From NCBI RefSeq assembly GCF_003399635.1, contig NZ_NBXB01000028.1, forward strand, positions 1-64,000: DNA of 64,000 bases. Reading direction: 5' to 3'. How positions within the stretch are numbered: position 1 is the first letter of the stretch; each line of letters starts with the position of its first letter. Below the pieces are notes generated by a model. The model saw only the letters and a program-made list of their open reading frames with translations. It was not told the DNA's origin and ran no database searches. A program made the position numbers and the translations under genes. Below, piece after piece: positions 43,847 to 55,135 of the stretch. This DNA comes from Subtercola boreus. Its GTDB lineage: Bacteria > Actinomycetota > Actinomycetes > Actinomycetales > Microbacteriaceae.

Positions 43847-45253
43847 CTAGGTCAGTCTTCTGAGGAATCCACGGATGAACGCATCTTTCTTCTGCGTAAA
43901 GGGCGGATACACCAGATTGAAGGTGTCGGGTTTCAGAATCTTGCTCAGCACGGCCTTCTCGTGACTGAACACCGCGACGCTCCTCTCCCCGTGGTACGAC
44001 CCCATGCCGCTCTGCCCGACCCCGCCGAACGGCAGGTCGGCCACGAGCAGGTGGGCCGCGGGCACGTTGAACGACACGGCTCCCGACGACGTTCGGGTGA
44101 GCAGGGCTCTGCGCGCCCGCTTCGAGTTCGTGAAGGCATAGAGCGCCAGCGGCTTCTCCCCGGCGTTGATGAAGGCGATCGCGTCGGCGAGGGAGTCGGC
44201 GGTGACGATCGGCAGCAGGGGCCCGAAGATCTCGGCGGCCATCACCGGGGAGTCCCGGCCGACGCCCGAGATCACGGTCGGGGCGATGTAGCGGGTGCGG
44301 GCATCCGACTCGCCGCCCGCAACGATCCGCTCTCCGCTCGGCATGCCGTCGAGGAGCCCGGTGAGGCGCTCGAACTGCGCGTCGTTCACGATGCGCCCGT
44401 AGCTGTCGCTGGTCGCCGGGTCGGGGCCGTAGAACTCCTCGATCACCTTCACGAGCAGCGGCTCCAGGCGACGGGCGATGGCGGCGGTGGTGAGCACGTA
44501 GTCCGGTGCGACACAGGTCTGCCCGGCGTTCATGAACTTGCCCCAGGCGAGCCGGTGAGCCACGGCTTCGAGGTCGACGGTGTCGTCGATGTAGGCCGGG
44601 CTCTTGCCGCCGAGCTCGAGTGTGACGGGCGTGAGGTTCTTCGCGGCAGCCTCCAGCACGATGCGGCCGACCCGCGCGTTGCCGGTGTAGAAGATGTGGT
44701 CGAACCGCTCGGCGAGCAGCTCCGTCGTCTCGGGCACGCCGCCCTCCACCACGGCGACGGCACGGTTGTCGAGGTAGCGCGCGAAGAGCCGGGCGAACAC
44801 GGCGGATGTCGCGGGCGCGAGCTCGCTCGGCTTCGCCACGACCGCGTTGCCCGCTGCCAGGGCCCCGATGATCGGCACCAGCAGCAACTGCACGGGATAG
44901 TTCCACGGCGCGATGACGAGAACGACCCCGAGGGGCTCCTTGACGGTGAATGCCGACGCCGGAGCGATCAGGAGCGGTGTGCGCACGCGCTTCGGCCGAA
45001 GCCAGCGGCGGAGGCTGGCGATCGTGTAGTCGAGTTCGGCGATCACGAACCCGATCTCGGTGAGCTGGGCCTCGGCCGGGTTCTTGCGGAGATCCGCCAC
45101 CAGCGCCGCCTCGATCTCGGCCGTTCGCTCGATCAGCAGGGACCTCATCGCCTTCAGCGCCTTCAGGCGCCAGGCGTACGGCTTGGTGATGCCTGCGTCG
45201 AACGACGATCGCAGGCTGCTGACGATCTCTGAGGGGGAAGCACCGGTGCTCAT
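43847..45253 (-). CDS. Aldehyde dehydrogenase (ALDH3-like)
   Basis: This 468-residue NAD(P)-dependent aldehyde dehydrogenase has the short ALDH3 form. Key segments are IAPWNYPVQLLLVPIIGAL (coenzyme site), TLELGGKSPAYIDD (catalytic Glu) and FMNAGQTCVAPDYV (nucleophilic Cys). Substrates in this group are medium-chain or aromatic aldehydes, but the exact one is unknown. A TACGAT box, GAGGAG and ATG 45253 follow one another with six-base spacing, so the gene has its own promoter. The 3' end lies 30 bp from the aspA start. Confidence 0.9.
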   Translation of the reverse strand: MSTGASPSEIVSSLRSSFDAGITKPYAWRLKALKAMRSLLIERTAEIEAALVADLRKNPAEAQLTEIGFVIAELDYTIASLRRWLRPKRVRTPLLIAPASAFTVKEPLGVVLVIAPWNYPVQLLLVPIIGALAAGNAVVAKPSELAPATSAVFARLFARYLDNRAVAVVEGGVPETTELLAERFDHIFYTGNARVGRIVLEAAAKNLTPVTLELGGKSPAYIDDTVDLEAVAHRLAWGKFMNAGQTCVAPDYVLTTAAIARRLEPLLVKVIEEFYGPDPATSDSYGRIVNDAQFERLTGLLDGMPSGERIVAGGESDARTRYIAPTVISGVGRDSPVMAAEIFGPLLPIVTADSLADAIAFINAGEKPLALYAFTNSKRARRALLTRTSSGAVSFNVPAAHLLVADLPFGGVGQSGMGSYHGERSVAVFSHEKAVLSKILKPDTFNLVYPPFTQKKDAFIRGFLRRLT

Positions 45254-45259
45254 CTCCTC

Positions 45260-45265
45260 ATCGTA
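45260..45265 (-). promoter_or_regulatory. -10 box for the ALDH gene
   Basis: TACGAT on the minus strand, six bases (GAGGAG) before ATG 45253. Confidence 0.45.
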
Positions 45266-45322
45266 GAACGGTTCGCTCTGCCGGGGCCTCTGGATGATCA
45301 GGGTGCTGCGCCGCTGGAGCAC

Positions 45323-46732
45323 TCAGGCGTACCGCGGGGAGAACGTGAACCTCCGCCCGATCATCCGTTTCGCCTCGAACGGCGGCCACGCCGCATCCGG
45401 AGTGCCGCCGTGTGCGAACCGCGCCCACTGCTGCTGGATGCGCACGGCGAACTCCTCGAGGTCGCTCCAGAGCACGCCGCCGAGCATCGGCGAGCCGCGC
45501 CAGAAGTCCTCGTCGGCCCAGATGAACGGCAGGTCGATGCAGTGGCACGCACCCCACGGCGTTCCCCGAGGTCGCCAGTCGAACCGGTAGGTGAACACTC
45601 GCCCGCCGTTCTCGGCGAGCAGCCGCGCGAGCGCCAGTGCCGGAGCACCGAACACGCGCCGGGTCAACCCTCCGGCAAGCGGCGCCGTGGCCGGCCGGAG
45701 GGCAGCGGATGCCCGAACCGCCCGGAGCGCCGGCACGCTGTCGAAGAACGGGGTGAAGTCGTCTCGGGTGTAGCCGACCAGCACGTCGACGGCCGCGGCC
45801 CGGCGTGCCAGCCGCTCCTGCCGTTCGGCCACGGGTGCGACCGGCCAGACGCCGGGCGTCGGGGCGAACGGCATTCCGATCGTGAGGCGGTCGCCGGTGA
45901 GGCCCCGGGGTGCCTCGAACTGTGCCGACAGCAGCTGCTCCGTGGTGGCGTCGACCGGCGACGTGTGCCCCAGCTCCCGCACGACGGCGGCGCCGAGCTG
46001 GGCCGCGATCGCCTCCCGCCCCTTGTTCAGGCCGAGCGGAGCACTCTGCAGGATGACGCGGCTGTAGAACCCGTCGGCCTCGGGGATCGCGAGCAGCTCG
46101 ACGATGGAGTCCGCTCCCGCGGACTGGCCGAACAGCGTGACGCGATCCGGGTCTCCGCCGAAGGCCGCGATGTTCTCGTGCACCCAGGCGAGAGCGGCGA
46201 GCTGGTCCTGCACGCCGAGGTTGGCCGGGGCAACCCCCTCGATCGGCAGGAAGCCGAACACGCCGAGCCGGTAGTTGATGCCCACGACGATCACGTTGCC
46301 GTTCCGCACCAGCCGGGTCGGTTCGTAGATCTCCCCGGCGCCGGAGCCGTTGACATAGGCCCCGCCGTGGATCCAGACCATCACCGGCAGCGGTTCGGCG
46401 GCGCCGCCTCGAGGCGCTTCGGGCGCGGTGATGTTCAGGAACAGGCAGTCCTCGCTCATCGGCGGTACGCGCTTGGGCAGGGCGAGCATCACCATCCCGA
46501 ACGGCGGTTGCGGACACATCGGTCCGTCGACGAGAGCGTCGCGCACGCCCTCCCAGGCCCCCTCGGGTTGCGGTGCACCGAACCGCTCCGCCCGTGCGTA
46601 GCGGACTCCGCGGAAGTACCGTATGCCGCCCTCCACCGAACCGCGGATCACACCCAGGCCCGTCTGCACATCGGTGCGCGGCGCGTCATCCGGTGCCGCG
46701 AGGAAGCCCGCGAGGGCCGTTCCGTCCGTCAT
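45323..46732 (-). CDS. Type-B carboxylesterase/lipase family protein
   Basis: This 469-residue serine hydrolase belongs to the type-B carboxylesterases. The oxyanion-hole WIHGGAYVNGSG, the nucleophile GQSAGADS and the EDCLFLNI signature are present. There is no signal peptide, so it is cytoplasmic. It starts 3 bp after the stop of the NmrA-like gene and probably shares its transcript. Substrate is unknown. Confidence 0.88.
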   Translation of the reverse strand: MTDGTALAGFLAAPDDAPRTDVQTGLGVIRGSVEGGIRYFRGVRYARAERFGAPQPEGAWEGVRDALVDGPMCPQPPFGMVMLALPKRVPPMSEDCLFLNITAPEAPRGGAAEPLPVMVWIHGGAYVNGSGAGEIYEPTRLVRNGNVIVVGINYRLGVFGFLPIEGVAPANLGVQDQLAALAWVHENIAAFGGDPDRVTLFGQSAGADSIVELLAIPEADGFYSRVILQSAPLGLNKGREAIAAQLGAAVVRELGHTSPVDATTEQLLSAQFEAPRGLTGDRLTIGMPFAPTPGVWPVAPVAERQERLARRAAAVDVLVGYTRDDFTPFFDSVPALRAVRASAALRPATAPLAGGLTRRVFGAPALALARLLAENGGRVFTYRFDWRPRGTPWGACHCIDLPFIWADEDFWRGSPMLGGVLWSDLEEFAVRIQQQWARFAHGGTPDAAWPPFEAKRMIGRRFTFSPRYA

Positions 46733-46735
46733 CGC

Positions 46736-47620
46736 TCAGCGCCCCGCCAGCACGTCTTCGAGCGTGCGAGGAGCCCGGCCGGTCAGCCGTTCGACGTCGC
46801 CCGAGATCGCGGCGAGCTCGCCGTCGCGGACGCCCGTGTAGGTGCTCACCCAGGCGTCGACCATGAACGCCGGGGCGCCGAAATGCGCCCGTGAGGCATA
46901 GGCCTCCTCGACGGTCTCGTCGACGAAGCTCAGCGCGCGCCCGGTGGCGGCCGAGGCACGGCTGGCGACCTCCGCGAAGCTCAGTGTCTCGCCGCCGGTG
47001 AGGGCGTAGACCGCCCCGCGATGCGCGGCCGGATCGAGAAGGACCTTCGCCGCGACATCCGCCACGTCGTCGCGGGCGACCGCAGCGATGCGACCCTCGC
47101 CCGCCGGCCCACGGATGACCCCGTTCTCGTCGGCCCACTGCGGCAGCAGGTCGAGGTAGAAGTTGTCGCGGAGGAACGTGTAGTCGAGACCGCTCTGCCG
47201 GATCACCTCCTCCGTCTCGCCGTGGTCGCGCGCGAGCGTGAAACCGGCATCGGGACCGGCGCCGACAAAAGAGGTGTAGACGATGTGCTCGACGCCCGCC
47301 TCGATCGCCGACTGCACGAACTGCACGTGCTCGGCGACCCGGTCGGTGGATTCCGCTGCCGACACCATGAACAGCACATCGACGCCCTCGAGCGCCTGCC
47401 GCGCAGCGTGCGGATCGCCGTACTCCGCCACCCCGACGGTGACGTCGAGGGAGTCGAACGCGGGTGCCCGGCTGGCGTCGCGCACGATCATCCGGAACGC
47501 CCGACCGACGGCGTCGAGACGCTGCGCGACACCCCCGCCGATACGGCCGGTGGCCCCGGTCACGGCGATCACGGACAGTGTTGCCGAGAACGAGAGGTCG
47601 GACACGGGAAGATCTGTCAT
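46736..47620 (-). CDS. NmrA-like / QorB-type NAD(P)-binding oxidoreductase
   Basis: This 294-residue atypical short-chain dehydrogenase has the glycine-rich VTGATGRIGGGVAQRL and the helix AIEAGVEHIVYTSFVGAG typical of the NmrA/QorB group, which reduce quinones or sense NADP. TAGGGT lies six bases before the ATG. It is followed by the carboxylesterase and preceded by the Gfo/Idh gene, all on the minus strand with 3- and 9-bp gaps. Confidence 0.85.
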   Translation of the reverse strand: MTDLPVSDLSFSATLSVIAVTGATGRIGGGVAQRLDAVGRAFRMIVRDASRAPAFDSLDVTVGVAEYGDPHAARQALEGVDVLFMVSAAESTDRVAEHVQFVQSAIEAGVEHIVYTSFVGAGPDAGFTLARDHGETEEVIRQSGLDYTFLRDNFYLDLLPQWADENGVIRGPAGEGRIAAVARDDVADVAAKVLLDPAAHRGAVYALTGGETLSFAEVASRASAATGRALSFVDETVEEAYASRAHFGAPAFMVDAWVSTYTGVRDGELAAISGDVERLTGRAPRTLEDVLAGR

Positions 47621-47626
47621 GCAGAA

Positions 47627-47632
47627 ACCCTA
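47627..47632 (-). promoter_or_regulatory. -10 box for the NmrA-like gene
   Basis: TAGGGT on the minus strand, six bases before ATG 47620, overlapping the stop of the Gfo/Idh gene. Confidence 0.45.
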
Positions 47633-48739
47633 GACGCTGGCCACCTCGCCTGACGAGCCGGCCGTGAAAGCGGTGGATGCAGCGGATGCCGTCTCACGGT
47701 GCACCTGCTCGATCAGACTGATCACCCGGAGCGCGTCGCTCGGATCCACCGGCAGCGGCCCGCCTGATACCAGCGCCTCACCGAGCAGCCGGTAGAAGCC
47801 GGAATAGTCGCCCCGTTCGGGTTCGACAGCAGCGGGACCGGGGTCGCCGTCGACACCGAGCACTCCCCAGGTGGAGGGCGGTTCGACGCCGAACCCCGCG
47901 TCCGTCGGGAGTGCACCCCCCTTCAGCGCAGCTTCCTGCCCGTCGAGCCCCCATTTCGTGTACGCGGTCTGCGGTGTCAGGACGTGGAACCGGTTGCCCT
48001 TCTGGGCGGCCAGAGAGTTCATCCACAGGTGGCTGGTCACGCCCGAATCGTGCTGGAGCACCAGGAACGCGTCGTCGGGAGCGCTCGAGCGCGGGTGGCG
48101 GGTCGCCAGCTCGGCGTGAGCGACGACCGCCGGGCCGAACTGGTGCAGCGCCTGGTCGATGAGGTGGGTGCCGAGGTCGAACAGGATGCCGCCGCCCTCG
48201 AGAACCGTCGCCTCGGCCTTCCACGACCGGGCACCTTCGGGCTTGAACCACTCGAAGCGCGACTCGAAACGGCTCACCCCGGCGAGGCGTCCGTCGCCGA
48301 TCAGTTTCGCCACCGTCAGGTAGTCGGCGTCGAAACGCCGGTTCTGGAACACGGTCAGGGGCACGCCGCGCTCTGCGGCGCGGGCGATGAGTTCCTCCCC
48401 CTCTGCCGTGTTCACGACGAACGGCTTGTCGACGAGCACAGCGATCCCTGCTTCGATGGCCGCCAGTGCCAGGCCGTGGTGGCTGGCCGGCGGCGTGCCG
48501 ATCACGACGAGGTCGATGTCGCCCGGCGCCTCGAACAGCTCTGCCGTGCTGGAGAGGATGCGGGCATCCGGATGCAGCCGCCGAGCCTCGGCCTGCCGGG
48601 CCTCATCCCCGGTGACGATGACACTGAGCGCGAAGGCGTCGTCTGCCTCGAGGAAGGGCGCGTGGAACACCCGCCCGGAGAGACCGAATCCCAATAGGGC
48701 GGTGCGGATCGGCTGGCTGCGCGGAGAGAGATGATTCAT
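47630..48739 (-). CDS. Gfo/Idh/MocA family oxidoreductase
   Basis: This 369-residue protein has the Rossmann LLGFGLSGRVFHAPFL and the catalytic EKP-type motif as VLVDKPFVVN, then GGGILFDLGTHLIDQAL. Family members oxidise sugars or myo-inositol with NAD(P), and the exact substrate is open. TAGTGT lies six bases before the ATG. A strong inverted repeat (48755-48782) separates it from the divergent MFS gene, so both may answer to one repressor. Confidence 0.87.
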   Translation of the reverse strand: MNHLSPRSQPIRTALLGFGLSGRVFHAPFLEADDAFALSVIVTGDEARQAEARRLHPDARILSSTAELFEAPGDIDLVVIGTPPASHHGLALAAIEAGIAVLVDKPFVVNTAEGEELIARAAERGVPLTVFQNRRFDADYLTVAKLIGDGRLAGVSRFESRFEWFKPEGARSWKAEATVLEGGGILFDLGTHLIDQALHQFGPAVVAHAELATRHPRSSAPDDAFLVLQHDSGVTSHLWMNSLAAQKGNRFHVLTPQTAYTKWGLDGQEAALKGGALPTDAGFGVEPPSTWGVLGVDGDPGPAAVEPERGDYSGFYRLLGEALVSGGPLPVDPSDALRVISLIEQVHRETASAASTAFTAGSSGEVASV

Positions 48740-48745
48740 GTACCA

Positions 48746-48751
48746 ACACTA
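48746..48751 (-). promoter_or_regulatory. -10 box for the Gfo/Idh gene
   Basis: TAGTGT on the minus strand, six bases before ATG 48739. Confidence 0.5.
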
Positions 48752-48754
48752 ACC

Positions 48755-48782
48755 AGCTGGGAATACCCAGCTTGTTCCCAGC
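48755..48782. promoter_or_regulatory. Candidate operator with nested inverted repeats
   Basis: AGCTGGG-AATA-CCCAGCT (48755-48772) is perfect; GCTGGGAA and TTCCCAGC (48756-48763 and 48775-48782) form a second. They lie between the divergent Gfo/Idh gene and the MFS gene, where a local repressor would act, but no regulator gene is adjacent. Confidence 0.5.
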
Positions 48783-48794
48783 GTTCAGCTACCA

Positions 48795-50297
48795 GTGACC
48801 TCTGCCCAGACAAGCCCTCCGGGCATCCTGACCGAACGTGAGAAACGACGTCTCACGAAGCCACCGAGCGAACGCGGCATCATCGCCACGCTCGCCTTCA
48901 CGGGCCTCATCGCCGCCTTCATGCAGACCCTCGTGACGCCGATCGTGCCCCAGCTGCCGATCCTGCTGAACACGAGCCCGTCGAACGCCACCTGGGTACT
49001 GACGGCGACGCTCCTCGCAGCGGCCGTCTCCATTCCCATCAGCGGCCGGCTCGGCGACATGTTCGGCAAGCGCCGCGTCGTCATCGCGCTCCTGGCTCTG
49101 CTGCTGGTCGGTTCCGTGGTCTCCGCCCTCTCGAGCGACGTGCTGCTGATGATCGTCGGTCGGGTTCTGCAGGGCACCGGCCTTGGTGTGATCGCGCTCG
49201 GCGTCAGCATCCTCCGCGACGTCCTTCACCCGAAGCGCCTCGGCGGCGCGGTCGCCCTGGTGAGCGCGACTCTCGGCATCGGCGGCGCCGTCGGCCTGCC
49301 GATCTCGGCCCTGATCGCCCAGAACCTCGACTGGCACGTCCTGTTCTGGCTCTCCGGGCTGCTCGCGCTCATCGCCCTCGTGCTGGTCTGGACCATCGTG
49401 CCGGTGAGCACCCTCCGCTCGGGCGGCTCGTTCGACTTCATCGGTGCAGTGCTGTTCGCGATCGGCCTGGTAGGCATCCTGCTGGCCGTCTCGAAGGGCG
49501 GCGAATGGGGCTGGGGCAGCCTCGCCACGATCGGGATGCTCGCGGGCGGTGTTCTCGTTCTGCTCGTGTTCGGCGTGTACGAACTCCGCACCGACAACCC
49601 GCTGGTCGATCTGAGGATCGCGGCGCGCCGCACCGTGCTGCTGACGAACCTCGCCTCGATCACCGTCGGATTCGCCTTCTTCGCCAGCGCCGCGGTCCTG
49701 CCGCAGCTGCTCGAGTCGCCCACCGACACCGGTGTGGGGCTCGGCCAGACCCTGCTCGTGGCGAGCCTCTGCCTGACCCCCAGCGGTCTTGTGATGTTCT
49801 TCCTCTCGCCCGTCGCCGCTCGCCTCAGCGCCGCATGAGGGCCGCGCACGAGCCTGGTGGTCGGGGGCATCTTCATCGTCCTCGCGTACGCGCTGGCCGT
49901 TGGACTGATGGCGGAGGTCTGGCACGCCGTCCTCATCGCCACGATCACCGGTCTCGGCGTCGGGTTCGCCTACGCCGCCATGCCGACGCTCATCATGCGT
50001 GCCGTGCCGGCGAACGAGACGGCCGCGGCGATCGGTCTGAACTCGGTCATGCGCACCCTCGGCTCCACTGTGGCGGCTGCGGTGCTCGGCCTGATCCTCG
50101 CCTCGAATGCCGTGGTCGTGAACGGCCACGCCATCCCGACGGCTGCATCGTTCCAGCTCTGCTTCATCATCGCGGCTGTCATCGCCCTGATCGGAACGGT
50201 GCTGGCCTTCCTGCTGCCCAAGCACGAAGTGCCGACCGACACCGCGAGCATCCCGTTCGTGCAGACGGCGGAGGCCGAGCGGGTCGCTGTCCGCTGA
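48795..50297 (+). pseudogene. DHA2-type MFS transporter broken by an in-frame TGA
   Basis: Two collinear frames, 48795-49838 and 49839-50297, together code for a 500-residue, 14-helix drug:H+ antiporter-like protein (SGRLGDMFGKRRVVIALL, GRVLQGTGLGVIALGVS). They share one reading frame and are separated only by TGA at 49836-49838, within SAA-stop-GPRTSLVVGG; CGA to TGA would give it from an arginine. The C-terminal part has its own GTG at 49857 but would be only a quarter of the protein. GTG 48795 is the likely start. A genuine pseudogene, readthrough or a sequencing error are all possible. Confidence 0.75.
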
Positions 50298-50318
50298 ACG
50301 TTCACCGCAGCCGAAACC

Positions 50319-50372
50319 GTACTGTCAACCGATACCGTGCTGTCAACCGATACCATACTGTCAACCGATACC
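50319..50372 (+). repeat. 18-bp tandem array between the MFS pseudogene and nhaP
   Basis: Three 18-bp units (GTACTGTCAACCGATACC with one or two changes) begin 22 bp after the MFS stop and end 35 bp before the antiporter ATG. The same 18-bp period is found at other gene ends in the window. Confidence 0.85.
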
Positions 50373-50406
50373 GCGGAACGACCGCAGATGCCTAGGGTGA
50401 AGCACT

Positions 50407-52143
50407 ATGGATCCCGCTGAACTCCTGCTCATCCTGGCGGGTTCTCTCGCCGTCAGTGCTCTGGCGCGCTGGCGCGGCTGGCCGGCACCGCTCCTGGTCG
50501 TCGCCGTGGCGCTCGGTGTCTCTTTCATCCCCGGTGTTCCGAGCGTCGAGATCGATCCCGAGATCGTGCTGAGCGTCATCCTGCCGCCCCTGCTCTACTC
50601 GGCGGCTCTGGATGTCTCGTTCCAGAACTTCTCGCAGAGCCTCCGCCAGATCCGGCGGCTCGGGATCGGGCTGGTCGTGCTGACGGCGCTCGTCGTCGGG
50701 CTCGTCGCGTGGTGGCTGGTGCCCGCGTTGACACTGCCCGGCGCCCTGCTCCTCGGGGCGATCGTGGCACCGCCCGATGCTGTCTCTGCGTCGTCGATCG
50801 GTCGCCGGCTGGGGCTGCCCCGCCGGGTGATGACCGTGCTCTCGGGTGAGAGCCTGATCAACGACGCCGCCTCGCTGACCCTCTTCAAGGTGTTCGTCGC
50901 GATCATCGGCGGATCCACGCTGAGCGTCGGTGGCGTGCTCTGGATGTTCGTGCTGGCCATCGTCGTGGGGCTGGCTGTCGGGCTGGTGATCGGTGTGCTG
51001 GTGCAGTTCGTGCGCACCCGGGTGCCCGACTCGCTCGTCGGCACGACCCTCGGGCTGCTCGTACCGTTCGGAGCCTATGCCGCGGGTGAGGCCCTCGGCG
51101 GTTCGGGCGTGCTCGCGGTTGTTGCCGCCGGACTCTACGTGGGCTACAACTCCCCCAAGACCGGCTACGAGACCCGGTTGCAGGAGCGCCCGGTGTGGGC
51201 CTCGATCGACCTGCTGCTGGAGGGCTTCGTGTTCGCCCTGATCGGACTGCAGGTCGCCGACGTCGTGCGCGCGGTGTCGGACAGCTCCCTCGGGCTCACC
51301 CGGTCGGCAGCCCTCGCCGCCGCCGTGTTCGTGGTCGTGCTGCTCATTCGCCCGGCCTACGTGTTCGCCACCTACTACCGCACCAAGGGGCAGCGACACC
51401 TCGGCAGGCGCCTGGTCGAGCGGATGCAGGGCATCCAGAGGCTCGGCATCGTGCAGCGCCGTCGTGAGCACCGCAGCGAGCACACCCAACCGCAGTTCAG
51501 CAAGCGCGAACTCATGGTCGTCTCGTGGACCGGGATGCGGGGGGTCGTCACTCTGGCCTCCGCTGCGGCCGTGCCCACCATGGCCGCCTCGGGCGAGTTC
51601 GCCGGCCGCGAGACCATCACTCTGGTGGCCTTCGTCGTGACCGTCGGCACACTGCTGCTGCAGGGGCTGAGCCTGCCGTGGATCATCCGGCGGCTGAACG
51701 TGATCGACAGCGGGCAGGAGGAACGCGACGGCGTCGAGGAGGTGCGGATCTTCGAACTCAGCGTGCGGGAGACGAACGACTACATCGACCAGCACCGCGA
51801 GAAGTGGGGCAAAAAGTACGGTCTCGACCAGCTCGACGGATCGATCGAGATCCTGAAGGAGCAGTACGAGCGCCAGGCGACCGTTCTGCTCGACGAGAAC
51901 GAACTCGACCAGCAGGACATCGATGCCCCCGGCCTCGACACGGCCGAGGCCGAGAAGCCCCGGCTCAGCGGGCCCCAGCTCACGTCGCTCCGCCGGGAGC
52001 TCATCGACTACCGGAGGTCGGTCGTGTTGCGGCAGCGGAACGCCGGCGAACTCGACGAGGAAGTCATGCGGAGCGTGTTGCGCGGGCTCGACGCCGAGGA
52101 GCTCGCGCTCGACACGTCGACGGTGACCCGCAACAGGTCCTGA
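50407..52143 (+). CDS. NhaP-type Na+/H+ antiporter (CPA1)
   Basis: This 578-residue monovalent cation/proton antiporter has about 12 helices with the CPA1 residues: PPLLYSAALD, GAIVAPPDAVSASSIGRRLG, SGESLINDAASLTLFKVF and SWTGMRGVVTLASA. A 130-residue acidic, partly coiled-coil cytoplasmic tail follows. It exchanges Na+ or K+ for H+ and regulates pH. TAGGGT lies eight bases before the ATG. The downstream degenerate hydrolase, APC permease and K+ channel form an ion-transport cluster. Confidence 0.9.
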   Translation: MDPAELLLILAGSLAVSALARWRGWPAPLLVVAVALGVSFIPGVPSVEIDPEIVLSVILPPLLYSAALDVSFQNFSQSLRQIRRLGIGLVVLTALVVGLVAWWLVPALTLPGALLLGAIVAPPDAVSASSIGRRLGLPRRVMTVLSGESLINDAASLTLFKVFVAIIGGSTLSVGGVLWMFVLAIVVGLAVGLVIGVLVQFVRTRVPDSLVGTTLGLLVPFGAYAAGEALGGSGVLAVVAAGLYVGYNSPKTGYETRLQERPVWASIDLLLEGFVFALIGLQVADVVRAVSDSSLGLTRSAALAAAVFVVVLLIRPAYVFATYYRTKGQRHLGRRLVERMQGIQRLGIVQRRREHRSEHTQPQFSKRELMVVSWTGMRGVVTLASAAAVPTMAASGEFAGRETITLVAFVVTVGTLLLQGLSLPWIIRRLNVIDSGQEERDGVEEVRIFELSVRETNDYIDQHREKWGKKYGLDQLDGSIEILKEQYERQATVLLDENELDQQDIDAPGLDTAEAEKPRLSGPQLTSLRRELIDYRRSVVLRQRNAGELDEEVMRSVLRGLDAEELALDTSTVTRNRS

Positions 52144-52171
52144 CAGGTATCGTGAGATCCGATGGGTTCTG

Positions 52172-53098
52172 ATGAGTTCTGAGGCGGGGCAGGGCGGTGC
52201 GCCCGGGGGTGCTCACAGCGCCGCCTGGGCGATCGGTCACGTGCCGTTCGCCCGCAGGTTCTACGCCGGCAGGCGCGTGCGCGGCGTCGAGGTTCGCGAA
52301 GAGACCCTGACCGCCCCCTTCGACGCTGTGCGCCTGAAGCGACACGAGCGCGTGGGCGGTGCCACCGGTGCCGGTGCAGCCGCCGCCGGTGCCGGTGCCG
52401 GTGCAGCCGCGCCCCTCGTGGTGTTCTTCCCCGACGCCGACGCGGTCGCCGCGCGTGGGCGCCGAAGCGGCAACTGGCTGGCCGCGTCGCTCGCCATCCG
52501 ATTGCCCGTGGTGGTGGTGACGGTGCAGATCCCCGTTGCGGTGCTCGACGACAGGGAGGCGGCGTTCGAGGCGCTTCTCCGTGCAGTCGGGGCGGGCGCA
52601 GGCGACGCAGGCGCAGCCGGCGACCCGAAGATCGCACTCCTCGGCGTGGGCACGGGCGGTGCCCTGGCGGCCCGCACCGCGATGCGGGCCAGGGATACCC
52701 GCGACGCTTCGGATCCCGATGTGCCCGGCGGCCCGCGCATCCAGAGGCAGGCGCTCATCTCTCCCGACTTCGCGCTGCTCACCGGGCCTCCCGCTACGGA
52801 GGACGCTCTTCGCACCTCCCTCGTAGCCCGGCTCTCTGAGCTCCCCGCCACCCTCGTGCAGCAGTACGGCGACCGGGCAGCGAGCCGCAGCGACCCCTCC
52901 CAGAACCTCGTCGAGCTGCTCCGCGAGTCGGGCGTGGCAGTGCGCTCCATCGCCTACCCGCCCCAGCGCCTCGACTGGACAGAGTACCCGCGCGCCGTGC
53001 GGAGCTCCAGCCGTGCGCTCGACGACCTCGTCGCGTTCCTCGAGCGGGGTATCGTTATCGACGGATTCGACGTCGTACCGGCGTGGAACCTGCACTGA
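52172..53098 (+). CDS. Alpha/beta-hydrolase-like protein lacking the serine nucleophile
   Basis: This 308-residue soluble protein has the size and strand order of an HSL-type alpha/beta hydrolase (VVFFPDADAVAARG, then LLGVGTGGALAARTA, and PDFALLTG). The nucleophile elbow G-x-S-x-G is G-V-G-T-G here, so the serine is replaced by glycine. An Ala/Gly-rich low-complexity stretch (residues about 64-80) lies before the core. I cannot name a function; it may be a binding or pseudo-enzyme. It lies 28 bp after the antiporter. Confidence 0.65.
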   Translation: MSSEAGQGGAPGGAHSAAWAIGHVPFARRFYAGRRVRGVEVREETLTAPFDAVRLKRHERVGGATGAGAAAAGAGAGAAAPLVVFFPDADAVAARGRRSGNWLAASLAIRLPVVVVTVQIPVAVLDDREAAFEALLRAVGAGAGDAGAAGDPKIALLGVGTGGALAARTAMRARDTRDASDPDVPGGPRIQRQALISPDFALLTGPPATEDALRTSLVARLSELPATLVQQYGDRAASRSDPSQNLVELLRESGVAVRSIAYPPQRLDWTEYPRAVRSSSRALDDLVAFLERGIVIDGFDVVPAWNLH

Positions 53099-53100
53099 TC

Positions 53101-53134
53101 CCCGCACCTCAACCGCACCCGCACCTCAACCGCA
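53101..53134 (+). repeat. 17-bp direct repeat before the APC permease
   Basis: CCCGCACCTCAACCGCA is present twice in tandem between the hydrolase-like stop and the permease start. Confidence 0.7.
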
Positions 53135-53146
53135 CCGAGGATGGCC

Positions 53147-55121
<1,975 letters not shown>

Positions 55122-55135
<14 letters not shown>

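Noticed and set aside
48789-50225. 478-codon minus-strand open frame
   Set aside because: Antisense to the MFS gene. Its Glu/Gln/Asp/His-rich composition is the mirror of hydrophobic codons; it does not rescue the MFS pseudogene call.
52363-52430. GGTGCC-rich repeat in the hydrolase-like gene as a mobile element
   Set aside because: It is an Ala/Gly-rich coding low-complexity stretch in the correct frame, with no terminal repeats.
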